Shown in pieces: positions 11,775 through 23,170 of a DNA stretch of 64,000 bases. Source of the DNA: Dactylonectria macrodidyma (Eukaryota > Ascomycota > Sordariomycetes > Hypocreales > Nectriaceae); the NCBI GenBank assembly GCA_020744425.1, contig JAGMUV010000021.1, positions 1-64,000 on the forward strand, given 5' to 3'. Under the pieces are notes generated by a model. That model searched no databases, was not told the origin of the DNA, and was given only the letters and a program-made list of their open reading frames with translations. Position numbers and translations under genes: made by a program. Position 1 is the first letter of the stretch, and the number at the start of each line of letters is the position of its first letter.

Positions 11775-13446
11775 ATGATCACACTCCTCTCTCCCAATTT
11801 TGTCCTCCAAGAGGTGACCGAAGATGACCTTGCTCTTGCTTCGCTGGCCTGGGGCTTCACGATCGGCTTTGGATGGCTCACCACATGGACGGCCGTGAAG
11901 CAAACAAAACATATTTACGAGAGACGCGGCCTTCTCGTATTCCGCAATGCCTATGTCTGGATGATTTGGCTCGAGATTCTTGTATGCCTCATCTTCAGCA
12001 TTATCTGTTGGTTGCACTTGAAAGGCATAATTCCCCCAAGGTAAGCGTTGATCCCCTGTGTGTGAGACGATTCCTCCTCGCACAGCCCACGTTTCGTATC
12101 AGTGCAAACACATCGAACCTGTCTAGATAATCAAGGTAACGTTGGAAATGCTGACGGTGCTGGTAATCGAACATGGCGACGTGGCAATCGACACCTGTTA
12201 GTAGGGCAGTTGAAAGTGTGAGGAGGGATCTCCTAGCGATGTAACGTTTGAAGAAAGTACTGATTACTGAATCTTTTAGTTTCGCGTTCTTTTTTTGCAT
12301 TCGTAAGCAGTCCATAATCACCCCAAGTCGCCAAGAATAAGATAATAACCTTCATAGTTACGACATGGGCACTTCAAGTAGGTGTGCTCCACCTACCCCT
12401 CTGAGGTTTCTCAATAATTCTAACCATTTTAGGTTCAATTTCTTCTCCAAATTATCATTAATCGTTGCTCCATCCTTCTCACAGATCCGATAACCGGATA
12501 CCGTCTAAAAGTTGGTGTTGCAGTCTTAATCACAGCCGTTAATATCTCAGTCTATAATATTTGGATCCCCGCCCGTCTCCAGATCTCAGAAAGATATATC
12601 TGGATCAACGAGTGGTGGGACCGTGTCGAGAAGGTCATATACCTTCTTGTCGACGGAGCACTCAATTTCTATTTCATTCGCATTGTTCAACAGAACCTGG
12701 TGGCAAATGGCTTAACCAAGTATAAGGGTCTGGTTAAGTTCAATATGTGTATCGTCGGATTCTCTCTCAGCATGGATGTCCTTATTATCTCTATGATGAG
12801 CTTGCATAATACGTTCGTGTAAGTCAACTCCATTATGTTACCTTGCATCGCATGAACCGACAAATTTTCGCAATGAGGAAAAGCGGAATAGACAATGGGA
12901 GGCATTGCTAACTATAAATTTAGTTACATGCAGTTTCATCCCTTCGCCTACATAGTCAAGCTCAAAATCGAGATGTCAATGGCAGACTTGATAGGGAAAA
13001 TTGCCAGACAACGAGATTGTGGTGTCATCTCTGACGGCACTTTTGGTGACCTCGAGACAGCGCGACAGAGCACCGTTCCAAGTAAAGGCCTCACATCCAC
13101 GTATATTAGGACAAGAGTCTCCACAGATGGAATTCGTACTGTCCACGGAGTTGATGCAGCATCTATCGAGCTGCAGGAAGGACCAGATGGGTCAGCTGCC
13201 TTCAATGGCTGGTCAAAGACGAACAGGGACACGGGGTTTCTTGGCCAATCTTCATCTTCAAGTTGGCAAGTGGGCGTGGCTATTTATACCACGGAAAACA
13301 ATCGCATCGCCGTCGACGCTGCGACAAGCAATCATAGGAAAAGCACATGTAGTGTTACAGATAGCTTCGACGAGAACGGATCGGCAAGGAAGGACAACGA
13401 TGACGAAAGACCGCTGAGGTACAAGCAGATGGAAGATAAGAAGTAA
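11775..13446 (+). CDS. Fungal multi-pass integral membrane protein (rhodopsin-like fold family)
   Basis: Five exons join in frame: 11775-12040, 12280-12302, 12358-12377, 12433-12818 and 12924-13446, total 1218 nt, 405 residues. Exons 2 and 3 are micro-exons of 23 and 20 nt; both are needed to keep frame and to complete the third transmembrane helix, where the spliced protein reads FAFFFCILTTWALQ. About seven hydrophobic segments are visible before a polar C-terminal tail of about 140 residues that begins after MADLIGKIAR. The blocks LVKFNMCIVGFSLSMDV and MQFHPFAYIVKLKIEMSMAD are typical of a fungal membrane protein family of unknown function. It probably sits in the plasma membrane or an endomembrane. 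No inactivating change is visible. A scrap of a paralogue lies just downstream in inverted orientation (13518-13800). Confidence 0.85.
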
Positions 13447-13517
13447 TTCAATGATGAGGTGGACAAGCGCGGATCGTCTTCTTCCAGACCCCGCGAGCCG
13501 ATACTGTCGTAATCGTG

Positions 13518-13800
13518 CTACAGCCAAGTTGATAAGTGGCATGTCGAGCGCAGGTGAAGGGGCTCGGCAAAGCCATCGTCCCAGTCCGAGTAGCCTTCGT
13601 CTAGATCTGATTCTTCAAGACATTTGCCGTTTGCCAGGTCTTTCGGCATCCAATATGGTAAGGGTGCTCCTGCACGAAAGTGTTCTTCAAGCTCATCGAG
13701 AACGTCCATGCTCAAGGAGAAACCGATGATGAACATGTTGAACTTGACGAGATTGTCGTACTTATCCTGCTGGCGCTCATAAGCAGCAAAATAGAGTGTC
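13518..13800 (-). pseudogene. Inverted fragment of a paralogue of the 11.8-kb membrane protein gene
   Basis: The minus strand near 13,680-13,800 reads KYDNLVKFNMFIIGFSLSMD, which matches LVKFNMCIVGFSLSMDV of the gene at 11775-13446. The fragment is only about 35 codons long and then passes without a stop into an acidic stretch (DELEEHF, then ESDLDEGYSDWDDGF) unlike the membrane protein. It is therefore either a chimeric scrap or a very short relic of an inverted duplicate. The DNA differs from the intact gene at many third positions, so the duplication is not recent. The other frames here have no recognisable content. Confidence 0.55.
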
Positions 13801-14851
13801 AGAGGAAGCGGCCATGGCAGCGGAGTGACGTTACCCGCAGGGGATTACATGCGCAGACGTGTTCACCAGCTTCAGCCCGGAGGCGGCTCTCCGAGATAAT
13901 GGTGTAGCGCAGGGTCAGCGAGGACGGCCTGGGACGCCCAAGGGAGGGTTGTCCTTGTCATTCGACACATCGCTATCATCTCTACATTGAGGGCGTCGCG
14001 CCGGTGTTCATACCGGAGACGCCGTGCTGGGCGCAGCAGTTGATGTCTAGAACCCTTAAGTTGAATTTCATCATTCGACCATATACTGACACCTTTATTA
14101 ACGACAACTTACCGCCAAATTGACCGTAGTAAGTTGTCGAGTGAGACATGCGTCGATCATCAATGGCAGTGCTGTCATGGAGGAGCAGCCCTGCTGAAGG
14201 ATGCAGGGTTCAATTCGGTGGCTCCAAACCCTGCTCGTCCATCGGAACAATGCAAGTCCAAAGCACGTACTTTGCCGTGCCTCTGCCAGGCCCCTTTTGG
14301 ACATCCTTCTGGATCATTCCTCCAAGGCCTTGCAAGACGTCAGAGGCAGGTACCCTATACCATAGGTATCACCACTTGAGTGAAACAACACAGAGAGCAA
14401 GGAGTTGATTGATTTTGTACTCCCTTAATAAGACTTATCAAAGTCTGCGTACCTGGACGTACAGAGTGTCAAGAACTAGATACAAGTCACCTTGAGCTAT
14501 TGGCAGGGTCAGTACACAGTTCATCTTGCTTCTCACTTGGTGTAGCTAAATAGGGGACCGAGGGGACAGAAATTTTACTAGAATCTGAAGAGAGGACCCT
14601 TTCTCTCAGCTACTAGTAGCCGTGAACAAGCATGGTATCATTCAGTAGTAGCTGGTGGCTACTAGTAGCTACTCCAAGAAGAACGGCAAGTGCCTGGGCG
14701 CTTACCTCTCAGCCGCCCCACAACGATGACTTTCCAACACTCGCCGTTCGCCATCCACTTACCAGCTACATAAGTCTAGAAAAGGCCTAGACCGCGCAGG
14801 GCAATGGTACTTGGTTTGAGTTCCAATGTTCTGTTGAAACGCCAAGGGTTA
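13801..14851. other. No recognisable gene; short palindromes
   Basis: No coding signal is recognisable. Two copies of the perfect 12-bp palindrome GCTACTAGTAGC occur about 45 bp apart near 14,610 and 14,655. Short frames at 14098-14304 (minus) and 14134-14379 (plus) overlap each other and have no motif. Confidence 0.4.
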
Positions 14852-15554
14852 TCATCGATTATCTCTCATCCTTCGCCAATAACAAGCGCTCGGGAGGATT
14901 TGAAAGTCAGATGTGATTGTCCATAATATTGGCGTGTGCACCAACATGGAGGCTAGTAAGGGGACGACCATAAGCGATGATCTATCAGACATTACTCGAT
15001 TATAGTACAACATGGAATCTACGACCGCATTCGAGACCTTTGGGACAAGTACGTATCCGTCTGTCTCCATGTTATTGACCCAACCGGCCCGTTTGGGGTA
15101 GTTTTCGACGACCTTGTGCCAGAAGAAAAGGCATCTGCGGTGTCCATGAATTGAGCGATTCCGAAAAACCAATACACGACCGCAGTTACAGTCTGTTGCG
15201 CCTGATTCCCAGGCAACTTCGTGAGGGATTATTCCATCGACGCATTGAAGCTGACAATAAGCGTGGATAGGCATGCATACCTCTGTGATGAGAAACCGTC
15301 GCGCGTCGAGGGTGGAATTGGGGAAGGAAAGCCGGAACATAAAACGCCGGCTGCTGTCTACGGAACCATACAATCCCCTGGTTGAGCACGTAGTCGCTGT
15401 CAGTTTCCATATTCAACATGAATGCTCCTGAGGCCAAGGTGGAGTCCTTTCTCTTGTTCGGGGATCTGTCTGTCACGTCTCGCGTGGCATTGAAGGGTTC
15501 CGAGAAAACAAACAGACCAACAGAATGCGCCAGTCTTACTATCCCAACGCGCAA
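14852..15554 (-). CDS. Unrecognised hypothetical frames (possibly one frameshifted gene)
   Basis: Two overlapping minus-strand frames, 15186-15554 (122 residues) and 14852-15373 (173 residues), are the longest open stretches between the membrane protein gene and the Helitron. They lie in different frames and overlap for about 190 bp, so one gene would need a frameshift or a short intron between them; I found no convincing splice pair. The second has normal hydrophobic composition and several cysteines (for example TDCNCGR) but no recognisable domain. It may be a decayed gene or chance. Confidence 0.2.
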
Positions 15555-15748
15555 GGGAGAAGATCGTTAGTATCTGAGATTTGTTGTTGTTGATTAATTA
15601 CCGTCGTGAAGACATCTGGATGTCTACAGAATCCCGTATGGGGCAAGACGACGTGCTAGGCTGGGGTCTACAGCTAAAGGAACCTAGGTACAGGGTAGCT
15701 AGCTTCGGTCAGAGCCGATAACTTAGCTAGGACCGACCCGGGGCCGGG

Positions 15749-15773
15749 GCCACGGGCCCAGCGGGCCCGTGGC
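15749..15773. repeat. GC-rich hairpin, candidate Helitron 3' terminal hairpin
   Basis: An 11-bp perfect stem (GCCACGGGCCC against GGGCCCGTGGC) closes a 3-nt loop. On the minus strand it lies about 18 nt upstream of CTAG/CTAA, and a smaller hairpin (CCCGG-CC-CCGGG) sits between them. Helitrons typically end in a GC-rich hairpin followed closely by CTRR. Confidence 0.5.
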
Positions 15774-15925
15774 TCGGACCCGCAGTCCGGGTCACGTGTA
15801 ACGAGATCTCAGTCGCGCTCCGCGCTCTGGACCATGAGAACAGTCAAGTATCATTTTCCATTTTCATTATCCGAGTTATTTGAAGTTAAATTATGTGTCC
15901 ATATTATTCAGTTCCAATTTTAGTC

Positions 15926-16942
15926 CTAGCGACGGCGTTGCTTTCGATGGCGACGTTCCGGAACAGCTGGTACATTTGGCGCATCATCGTCAATAACTTC
16001 AAAATCTTGAGTTCGAACAGATGATGAGGATTGGTTGATTTGCGTTGACGGAGGCGTGTCAGTTCTTTCCTCCTCATCGAAATCCATTTCTGTGTGCGTG
16101 CTTTGTACCGAGTCTTGGCTTGAAGTTAATGAACGCGGCTTTTTGGATGGACTTGATTGGGCCCGACCACCCCAACGGTCCTGCCTCTTTTTAGCATTTG
16201 ATGGTGTAGCAGGTGTGTTGTGGGACGGAGGTTTCGGAAGGTATGTTAAATCCAAGATCCGGACAGCAAGTTGGTTCGTCGAAGTGCGGCCTACTACTTT
16301 AGCTGTGACACTAACAAAGGAACCGGTATTTGGAACAATCATATTTTCCCACCGCCTTCCGCCTCCAAAATAGCATGTAATGGAAAATTCGATCGCTTCT
16401 GCCTTGGTAGCATCGTAGATAGAGCTGGTGAGTTCAAAGTTACGAAGCGTATATTGTTCTCCCGGTGCCACGTTTCGGTCACCAACAAATCCAAGCATCA
16501 TAATAATAGGGCACCATTGCTCTGGGAGATGTTCTCGATAGTTTTTGAAATCCGAAACATTGCCCGGGTGCCTTTTGGTAGATTAATAATCCGTCATGCG
16601 CTGGTTAGTATTAACTGTATACCTTTCGATACTCAAAGCATAAACAGTAATTTCAAGGTTTCCTTCCGGGTTCAGGGTTGTAATAAACCGGCCATCGACA
16701 TAGAAAAACGCATTAGGCGTATATAAAGAGCGTTCTGTTTGTTTGAGGTAGGTTCGGATACAGGTATGAATAGGTTCCACAACCACATTTAGATCGTAAA
16801 ACTCATCTTCTGGAAAGATGTTGATGTTCGAGTGGATCTCCACACAATTGGGAGCATTGGGCCGGGAACTATCTGGTAAAACATCATCAATAAAATCCCG
16901 GATATGGATCGTGTTCGCAAGTTTTGGCATTGGGGAAGCCAT
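15926..16942 (-). CDS. RPA/OB-fold-like accessory protein of the Helitron
   Basis: Two open stretches, 16942-16583 and 16501-15926, are in the same frame and separated by one TAA. A canonical 51-nt intron covers that stop: donor GTATAC just after ATCGAAAG, a TACTAAC branch-like site, and acceptor AAAAG before GCACCC. Splicing preserves frame and gives about 321 residues. The N-terminal half has the spacing of an OB-fold single-stranded DNA-binding protein (FYVDGRF, HPGNVSDFKNY); the C-terminal 90 residues are a polar, acidic, Ser-rich tail ending RRHRKQRRR. Some Helitrons carry RPA-like genes, presumably to coat single-stranded intermediates during rolling-circle transposition. The position just 3' of the helicase, on the same strand, fits. 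OB-fold assignment is inferred from context and weak motifs. Confidence 0.6.
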
Positions 16943-17174
16943 CTTGGTTTCTGAGATTAATGATATTGAATATTAATGCTTAAAAAGAGTAAGAATTAAG
17001 GCGAGGGAGTGAAAGGTTATATAGTTATAGTATAGAGTAAACAGCTGATTGTCCATGATCTAATAATGACGTATGTTAACCATGATGGTTTATATTATCA
17101 CGCTAATGCCCTTAGATATTCGTACTAAAAAAAAGTATAAAGATTCATCATCTGATCTCTAAATCAAGTTAGCC

Positions 17175-20100
17175 TTACTGAGGCAAAAGTAGTTCATGGA
17201 ATACGACATTGGTCGTTTTCTTCTCCTCATTATCTCTGGCTAAAAGGATTCGGAGGTCTGAGCGTTGTCGGACTCGTGATAGACTGGTATACAGCTGACC
17301 ATGTGCAAAAACCGGGTTTCGGAGATCCAGAACAACCCTATCCAAGGTGAGACCTTGGCAGCTATTAAATGTTGTAGCATATGCTAGCCGCAGAGGAAAC
17401 TGTCTCCGTTGGACTGTCCAATTTGTCATTCGTGGTTGGAAATCAAAGCTGATACGTGGAAGGTAGAATTCAACATCTTCGCGTCTTATCGTGGCAGAAC
17501 GCAATACCTGAATATAAATAAGACGACGACCAAGGTGCAGAATCCGGACTCGAGCATTCTTCACCAATCCTTTGTCAATGAATAGATTTCGCATAAGAGC
17601 ACAGACTGCTCCTTCTTTGAGGTGTAATTCATGAGGAGGGACGCCCGGTTCGTCTAGTATAGATAGGTAGTCGGATATGATTGCTGAAGGTAGTCTTTGG
17701 TCGTGGTTATCCATTTCTTTAATGCAGTTACTGCTAAGGAATGTATCTAATGAAATCAGAATATCAGCATAATAGGTCAGCGTGAGAAGAGTAAATGGGT
17801 AGTAACCTTCATTCCCGGGTAACTGCTTTAGCATTAGGTCATTAAATTCGTCCACTTGCATATTAAATGGACTGAGGAATGACCGGAGGACAGATTGTGA
17901 TAGGTTCATTGTGGTTTCATCTGGAAACAGAAAGTCCACAGCTTCCTGGAGCGAATCGACTTCACCTAAATGGTCGAGGGCTACCTCAGTATTGTGTGGC
18001 GGTATGCCGCCACCTACTTTATCCAGCCAGTCTGAGTAAAGAGGATCAGATGCAGTCCTTATCGGCGTGGTGAGGCGTAGGATTTGGAAGTGTGGCCAGA
18101 GCGAAGACGAACGGATCGAGCTGTCAAACACAGCTGCAGGTGCTGTTGTAGCTGGTGTGACGGGAGCTACTTGGCGGAAGTCGCCTATGCCAATAAAGGT
18201 CTTATTACCAAAGGGGTGTTTATCGTTAGTAATATTGCGTAGTAGTTCGTCAGCGCATTCAACAGCAGCCTTATTAGCCATAGGTAATTCTTCCCACAAT
18301 ATGAAGCTTGCGTGATATAGTAATTCGGCCCGGGGCGAAGTTAATCGTATGGATGAAATTAGTTCTGTTGAGTTTTCACGCACAGGGATACCAAACATGG
18401 AATGAGCTGTACGGCCTCGATCGTAGAGTGTGACGCTAAGGGCCGTTGAGCCTGTGATACAAACCAGTTGGCCTTCACCGCGAATCCTGTCACATAAGGC
18501 CTGTACCAGAAATGTTTTGCCCCTTCCAGCCTTTCCATCAATAAAGAAGCACCCGCCTTCAGGAATAGCAGAGTATATTGTATCAAACACATGACGTTGG
18601 TCGGCATTGAATGCATCATATGATCGATGGCTACGGGCTAACAGTTCCTCTCGCTGCGATGCGAAAGCGTCCAACTCTATGTTGAGTTCGCGCTCAATAA
18701 TGGCAGGTTCTGGTAGTCCATACTGTTTTAAAGTCGCGCCATTCCCTCGCAGGATTCGTGATATTGACTGCAAAGTGCGTGATTGAGCTTCTTGCTGCTC
18801 ATAATGAAGATCGAAGTCAGCAGACATTGCAGAATGAAATTGATCCCATATTTGGATTGCTGGCGAGGGAAAATCCAATAATAGGTAGGCAAATAAAAAA
18901 CGTAACTGGGAGGGCCGACTATACGAAGCTATGGCTTCTTCTATAGCATATGTAGCTTCGCATATATCTTGGAAAAGTCCCAAGGCTATCGCAGCTTCCT
19001 GGTATGTCTGATATTGTATGCCCTGAACTAATCTTAGTTTGGCGAATGTAAAGGCTGGTCGGTGTTGAAGTAATAAATGAAGGTAAAATAGTTCTCCTAC
19101 TCTTGGGTGCACTGTATGTATGCGTGTTACAGAGTTGCCCTTCTGTCGTTGAGTCAGTACACGTTGCTTCATACAGTCCCTAGTTTGAGTGTGCGAAATA
19201 AACCATTGATTTTGTTTTAATAGACGATTCATTGGTAAGATGATATAGTAATACTTGCTGTAGAATTCCGGATAAGTAAGGTTAATAAAAGGGTCTTACG
19301 ATGGTCTTTGGAAATACTATAGAAGGTTGGATATAAATGATTGGTTTAATGATTGTATTAATTGGCCGGCTTGTTCGTTTTCCAGATGTATTAGTAGTCC
19401 TTGTACAGTCGGTTCTTTGCAGGTAATATTATAAGACAATATTCGCCAGGCGGCCTCAGACGATAAGAGATATCTGGCTGCAATATAATCTTCGTACTCA
19501 TCCGGGATGTTAGGAGCGGATTCATCTTAGAATCGGAAGCCAGTTCGATCTTGCCCTTTGAACAGATATTTAAAGAGATATATAAAGACATGAGCGGAGA
19601 GACAAATATCAATATGTATGTGAGAGTCTATATAGAGCAATAGAGAAGGCATATATAGTACGACCCATGCATCTTCCGGTTCTCGATGTCGAAAATGCAC
19701 CCGACCTTGCGAATCCATTGTTGTGCGATCTGATGTCGGCTGAGGAAAGCCAAATCTACAGTATCCGTTTTTATTGCAATAAGCATTTTTTTCTAGAGAG
19801 ATGGCTTCGACTGTGTATATTGGACCGGAGAACTGCAGCACGGAGCGCGGCATCGGCGGGTAATCGTGGTAGTTCAGCGGAGATTATCATATCTAGAGCT
19901 TCTAAGGTAGGCTCTAGCAATACCTAGTGCAGAATTAATCAGTTCTAAGGACTTTGCTAAGATAGAAAACATTACGAACCTTGACCAGCATATAACAATG
20001 CGGTAAACCCCGTTTTTGGAATTCAACTACGCTAATAAAATATAAAATAGTTTCAAAATGATCCTTAATAAAGTTTTTCAGATATTTCATTCTTAGATTG

Positions 20101-21836
20101 AATGCACGGCAGACAATCACTGGTATGTCCGTAAAGACCTGACCAGGTTTTATATAGGAAGTAATTTCAGGCCAATTAGGATTCGTTGTCATTGTGATAA
20201 AGAAACTTGGCTTGCTGAATGTTCGAGCAAGAGCTAAAGCATCAGCCACTTGTTCAGAGGCCCATGCTCGGGACCCTGTAAAGGTAGACAGTAACCTATT
20301 TCGCATCCACTCTGCCCTTAGGTGATCGGTTACATGGTCTAGGCCTGATGTTTGAAGCGTTCGCCTGTATCTCAAGTAATGCAGTCTCGCATCCTCAATC
20401 CTGGAAAACATATCTACTAAATATTCACAGGTAAGGCGGCCAAAATAACAAAAACGCGGCTTACTAAGAAGTAGACTGCGGTACTATTGCTGCTGTGTTA
20501 GCTGGTGTCGGTTATCGGTCTTATTGGAGTTAGAGTTAGATGACTCCGATATTCCCTAACCAGGACTACTATGTGGGAAGAATAACGGATACTGGAGAGG
20601 TTCATAATGCTGAGAAAGGATATGCATAAAGTGGCATTATCCACTGCGAGTAAAATAAAGAACTTTCCGGGGGTTGACCCTGCTCAGATTTTGCATATTA
20701 ACAATCGTAGCTACTTTTCCATCAGCTGGAAAGTCTCTTAATTCTACTGCAATTGGTATAGTCTCAGGGTTAACAGTGGACATGGCACGGCGAACAGTGT
20801 GTATATATGGATTAACTCTTTCCAGCAAATTGCGAACCTTCTCCACGGCAATCAAAGGGACCCGCTTAGTCGTTGCAGTGCGTGATCGAGCTGATTCATC
20901 GTATAAAAACCATCGCATGCTATGATCGCCTGTCGAAAGATTGGGTAGCCGGTGGTATACTCGGCCGGAAACGACTACATCAGCCGGTGCTGGAGGATGA
21001 ATGAATCGCTCAGATGAACCTATAAGAGAGAATGCAAAGAGGCTATTAAGACGTCGACTCAGCGTCGACAGCGGCAAATCTGTGTCGTCTAGCCATTGCT
21101 GAAAATATCGTGGATATGGCGGAAGTCTCGGAACCCTTCTTTTCCCATTTGTGCAACACCATCCAGACCTTTCTGTCGAAAGAAGCGGTATTGAGCAAAA
21201 GGAACAACGCCGATTCCAGCTTTGACTAAATGGTCGGACTTTGAGGCAGGCTACGCGCGACCACCACATCCTAGTAGCTCGTGCTCTTCGATTAGCCTTG
21301 GGTCTTCTAGCCGCTACATTAGGAGCGGGCGAGGGAGAAGCAGTAGAGGATCCGGTCTCAGTTGGGACCGAGGTAACCATCGGTCGGCTGTTTCGATCGG
21401 CTCTGTTCATAGGTCGATCGGCTATGTTTGTATCAACAGATGTCGCTGCCTGACCAGCACGGCGCAAGGCGATGTTGTTACGACATTCATCACAGATAAT
21501 GTATAGATCCGAGTACCAGGGTCTTCGACAGTTTGAACAGACAGAACTACCACTGGTACGTGCTGCTGATACACGACATAACCCTGAATCGCGCTGCCGT
21601 TTTTTCGCCCTGGCAGTATTCTCGCGGCAGATATCGCAAGTACGGAAGAGTGTTGAGTCCCAGGGTCTAAGGCAACTGGTACAGCGATGTATCTCATCAC
21701 TCTGGCGAGCGCGTTTCCTTCGTTCCCTGCGAACTGCATCCGCCTTTCGACATCGTAAGCATGTGCGATATGTTCCAGATAGTCCTGAAGTCCAAGGCTC
21801 TCCACATTTGCTACAGGCATGAGAGGCGGTTGGCAT
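17175..21836 (-). pseudogene. Helitron Rep-helicase transposase, broken in the Rep region
   Basis: Read on one frame, the protein would be about 1,550 residues. The N-terminus has three Cys modules of the form CxxCxxPWxS...CxxCR (near residues 8-30, 52-70, 98-120), a DNA-binding feature of fungal Helitrons. The Rep region keeps FFITMTTNPNWPEI and VVEFQKRGLPHCYMLV, but the HUH motif (normally HxH) reads H-C-Y. The helicase, open from 19232 to 17175, has Walker A GKAGRGKT, a degenerate Walker B ILWEELPM, GDFRQVAPV, and the C-terminal motif GLTLDRVVLDLRNPVFAHG. In-frame stops occur at 20637-20639, 20556-20558, 20484-20486, 19935-19937, 19527-19529, 19317-19319 and 19296-19298, and there are frameshifts around 19,850-19,930. 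Most stops are explained by CAG/CAA to TAG/TAA or TGG to TAG. Confidence 0.85.
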
Positions 21837-22317
21837 TTTGTTCTCTGCAAATATTTATCACAAAGTCATGGAGGGAGAAGAGTTGGAGAGGGAGAAGAGT
21901 TGGATGGGGGGGAAGGCCACTCGTTTTCACCCAGCTTATAGTTCGACTTTGCTTCATCAGGATTAGATTACATTAGTGAACTATATAATCGACTTTCCTT
22001 TATTTGTATTAGAACACGTAGGGTAATGTCACTACTGAGATATCATATGTTCGTATGAACATAATTATTAGTCATCTAGAACATGCTTGCTCACTGATTA
22101 TTGGTCGTGTAGAATACGCTTGCTCGCCGATGACGCAACGCACAAGCTACGAACGGAACGGAAGCATCGAGTTCTAATCTCTGGCCACACACAGACGGCG
22201 GATAAGGAGCATGTGATAGAGCACCTGATGATGGGCTTCCCGTTATCTGCTTTATAGGTTTCTGACTCTAATATCCTTCGACGCGAGCCGAGATTGCGAT
22301 CCTTCTTCCTCTTCCAT

Positions 22318-22975
22318 CTAACAATTAAGCAGCCCTATTCGACCTATCATTTCGTGCCCGACATCCGTCAGCGGATATTCAGGGCGCAGCCCGACGACTG
22401 CAATAGCATCCGATTTTTCAAGGGAACCAGGGGGAAACCGCATTCGAAGCTGCTGTACAGCATAGCGCGTCGCAGGCCCGGCCTCGCGAGCCGAGCCTTC
22501 CGACAACGCCGATGAATAAAAGGGACATAGGAAAAGGGAAAGAGTGAATTGGGGTCTGGGGCTGAAGCGGCTGGCACCGCAACTTCCGGGGGCTCTAGGC
22601 GAGGGAGCGATGATGGGGCAGATTTCTTGGAAGAATGGTGCTGCCTCTATCATCGCGACGAACTCGCCGAAATCTTGTCCTATTACGCGTTTGATCGTCA
22701 GCTTCGGAAAAGGCCCCAACTTTATCCGATGACGACGATCAACCTTGCGGCAATAGAAGGGATGGTCGGGTGATTTCCGCCGTCCGCACGAGCACTCGAG
22801 CTGTGCGTCGTCGTGGGCAAATCTCTCGTGATATGCGGCAAAGTCTCCGTGGCCAGAGCGGGCTGCTAAGAGATGCCGGAGAGTCTTCCGGGGAAGCTGC
22901 AATTCAGCTGGGCTAGCGGCGGTAGCCTCTAGCTGATAGTATCGGTACGAGTCTGGGGCGACGTCCAGCAATCGA
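22318..22975 (-). mobile_element. 5'-truncated LINE (Tad-like) 3' end
   Basis: The minus-strand frame encodes the end of a LINE polyprotein after the RNase H domain: LPRKTLRHLLAARSGHGDF, then AAYHERFAHDDA, then CSCGRRKSPDHPFYCRK, the zinc-binding tail seen in fungal Tad/I-type LINE proteins. About 95 further residues run to a stop at 22318. No reverse transcriptase or endonuclease remains, so the copy is strongly 5'-truncated, as is usual for LINE insertions made by incomplete reverse transcription. Its 5' junction with hAT coding sequence lies near 22,975. I did not identify a poly-A tail or target-site duplication. Confidence 0.7.
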
Positions 22976-23170
22976 AGCTGATATGTATCGATGTGACGGC
23001 TTTGTCTAGCTCGCCCTTAACGGCAGCCCTCGCCAACTGGTAGACTCTCTCGAGGTCCTTCGTTAGAGTATGACGCCCTAAGGAGATATCTCGAGCTAGT
23101 TTAGGATCGAACTGGGAGAGCATTGCATTTAGGAACGGGTCGTTAAACGTATAGAAGGGAAGATTCGAGG
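22975..23170 (-). pseudogene. hAT transposase fragment
   Basis: The minus-strand frame reads FNDPFLNAMLSQFDPKLARD, then an Arg/Lys-rich helix, and ends in HISFDCWTSP. The last block is the conserved hAT motif in which an Asp precedes WTS (the intact element at 54 kb has HISFDGWTS). The frame then meets the LINE fragment. Upstream coding (23,170-23,343) is Ser-rich and may be the N-terminal linker of the same transposase. Only about 65 recognisable codons remain. It is a different family from the intact hAT at 54-57 kb because the shared residues are few. Confidence 0.6.

Larger units (their letters stand above)
15727..22040 (-). mobile_element. Helitron (rolling-circle DNA transposon), minus strand
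   Basis: The element carries, in transcription order from the right, N-terminal Cys-rich modules, a Helitron-like N/Rep region, a Pif1-type helicase and an accessory RPA-like gene. Ends are tentative. The proposed 5' end is the TC at 22040-22039 (minus strand TCTCAGTAGTGACATTACCC), preceded by A as Helitrons insert between A and T. The proposed 3' end lies at a CTAG/CTAA at 15723-15730, just beyond GC-rich hairpins as expected of Helitron 3' termini, but the next base is not T, so this end is less sure. Rep-region stops and an altered HUH motif argue that it no longer moves by itself. Confidence 0.75.

Noticed and set aside
16583..16585. In-frame TAA as evidence that the RPA-like gene is dead
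   Set aside because: The stop lies inside a canonical 51-nt intron whose removal keeps frame.
21422..21850. 142-codon minus-strand frame overlapping the Helitron N-terminus
   Set aside because: It is the shadow of the Cys-module frame, without motifs of its own.
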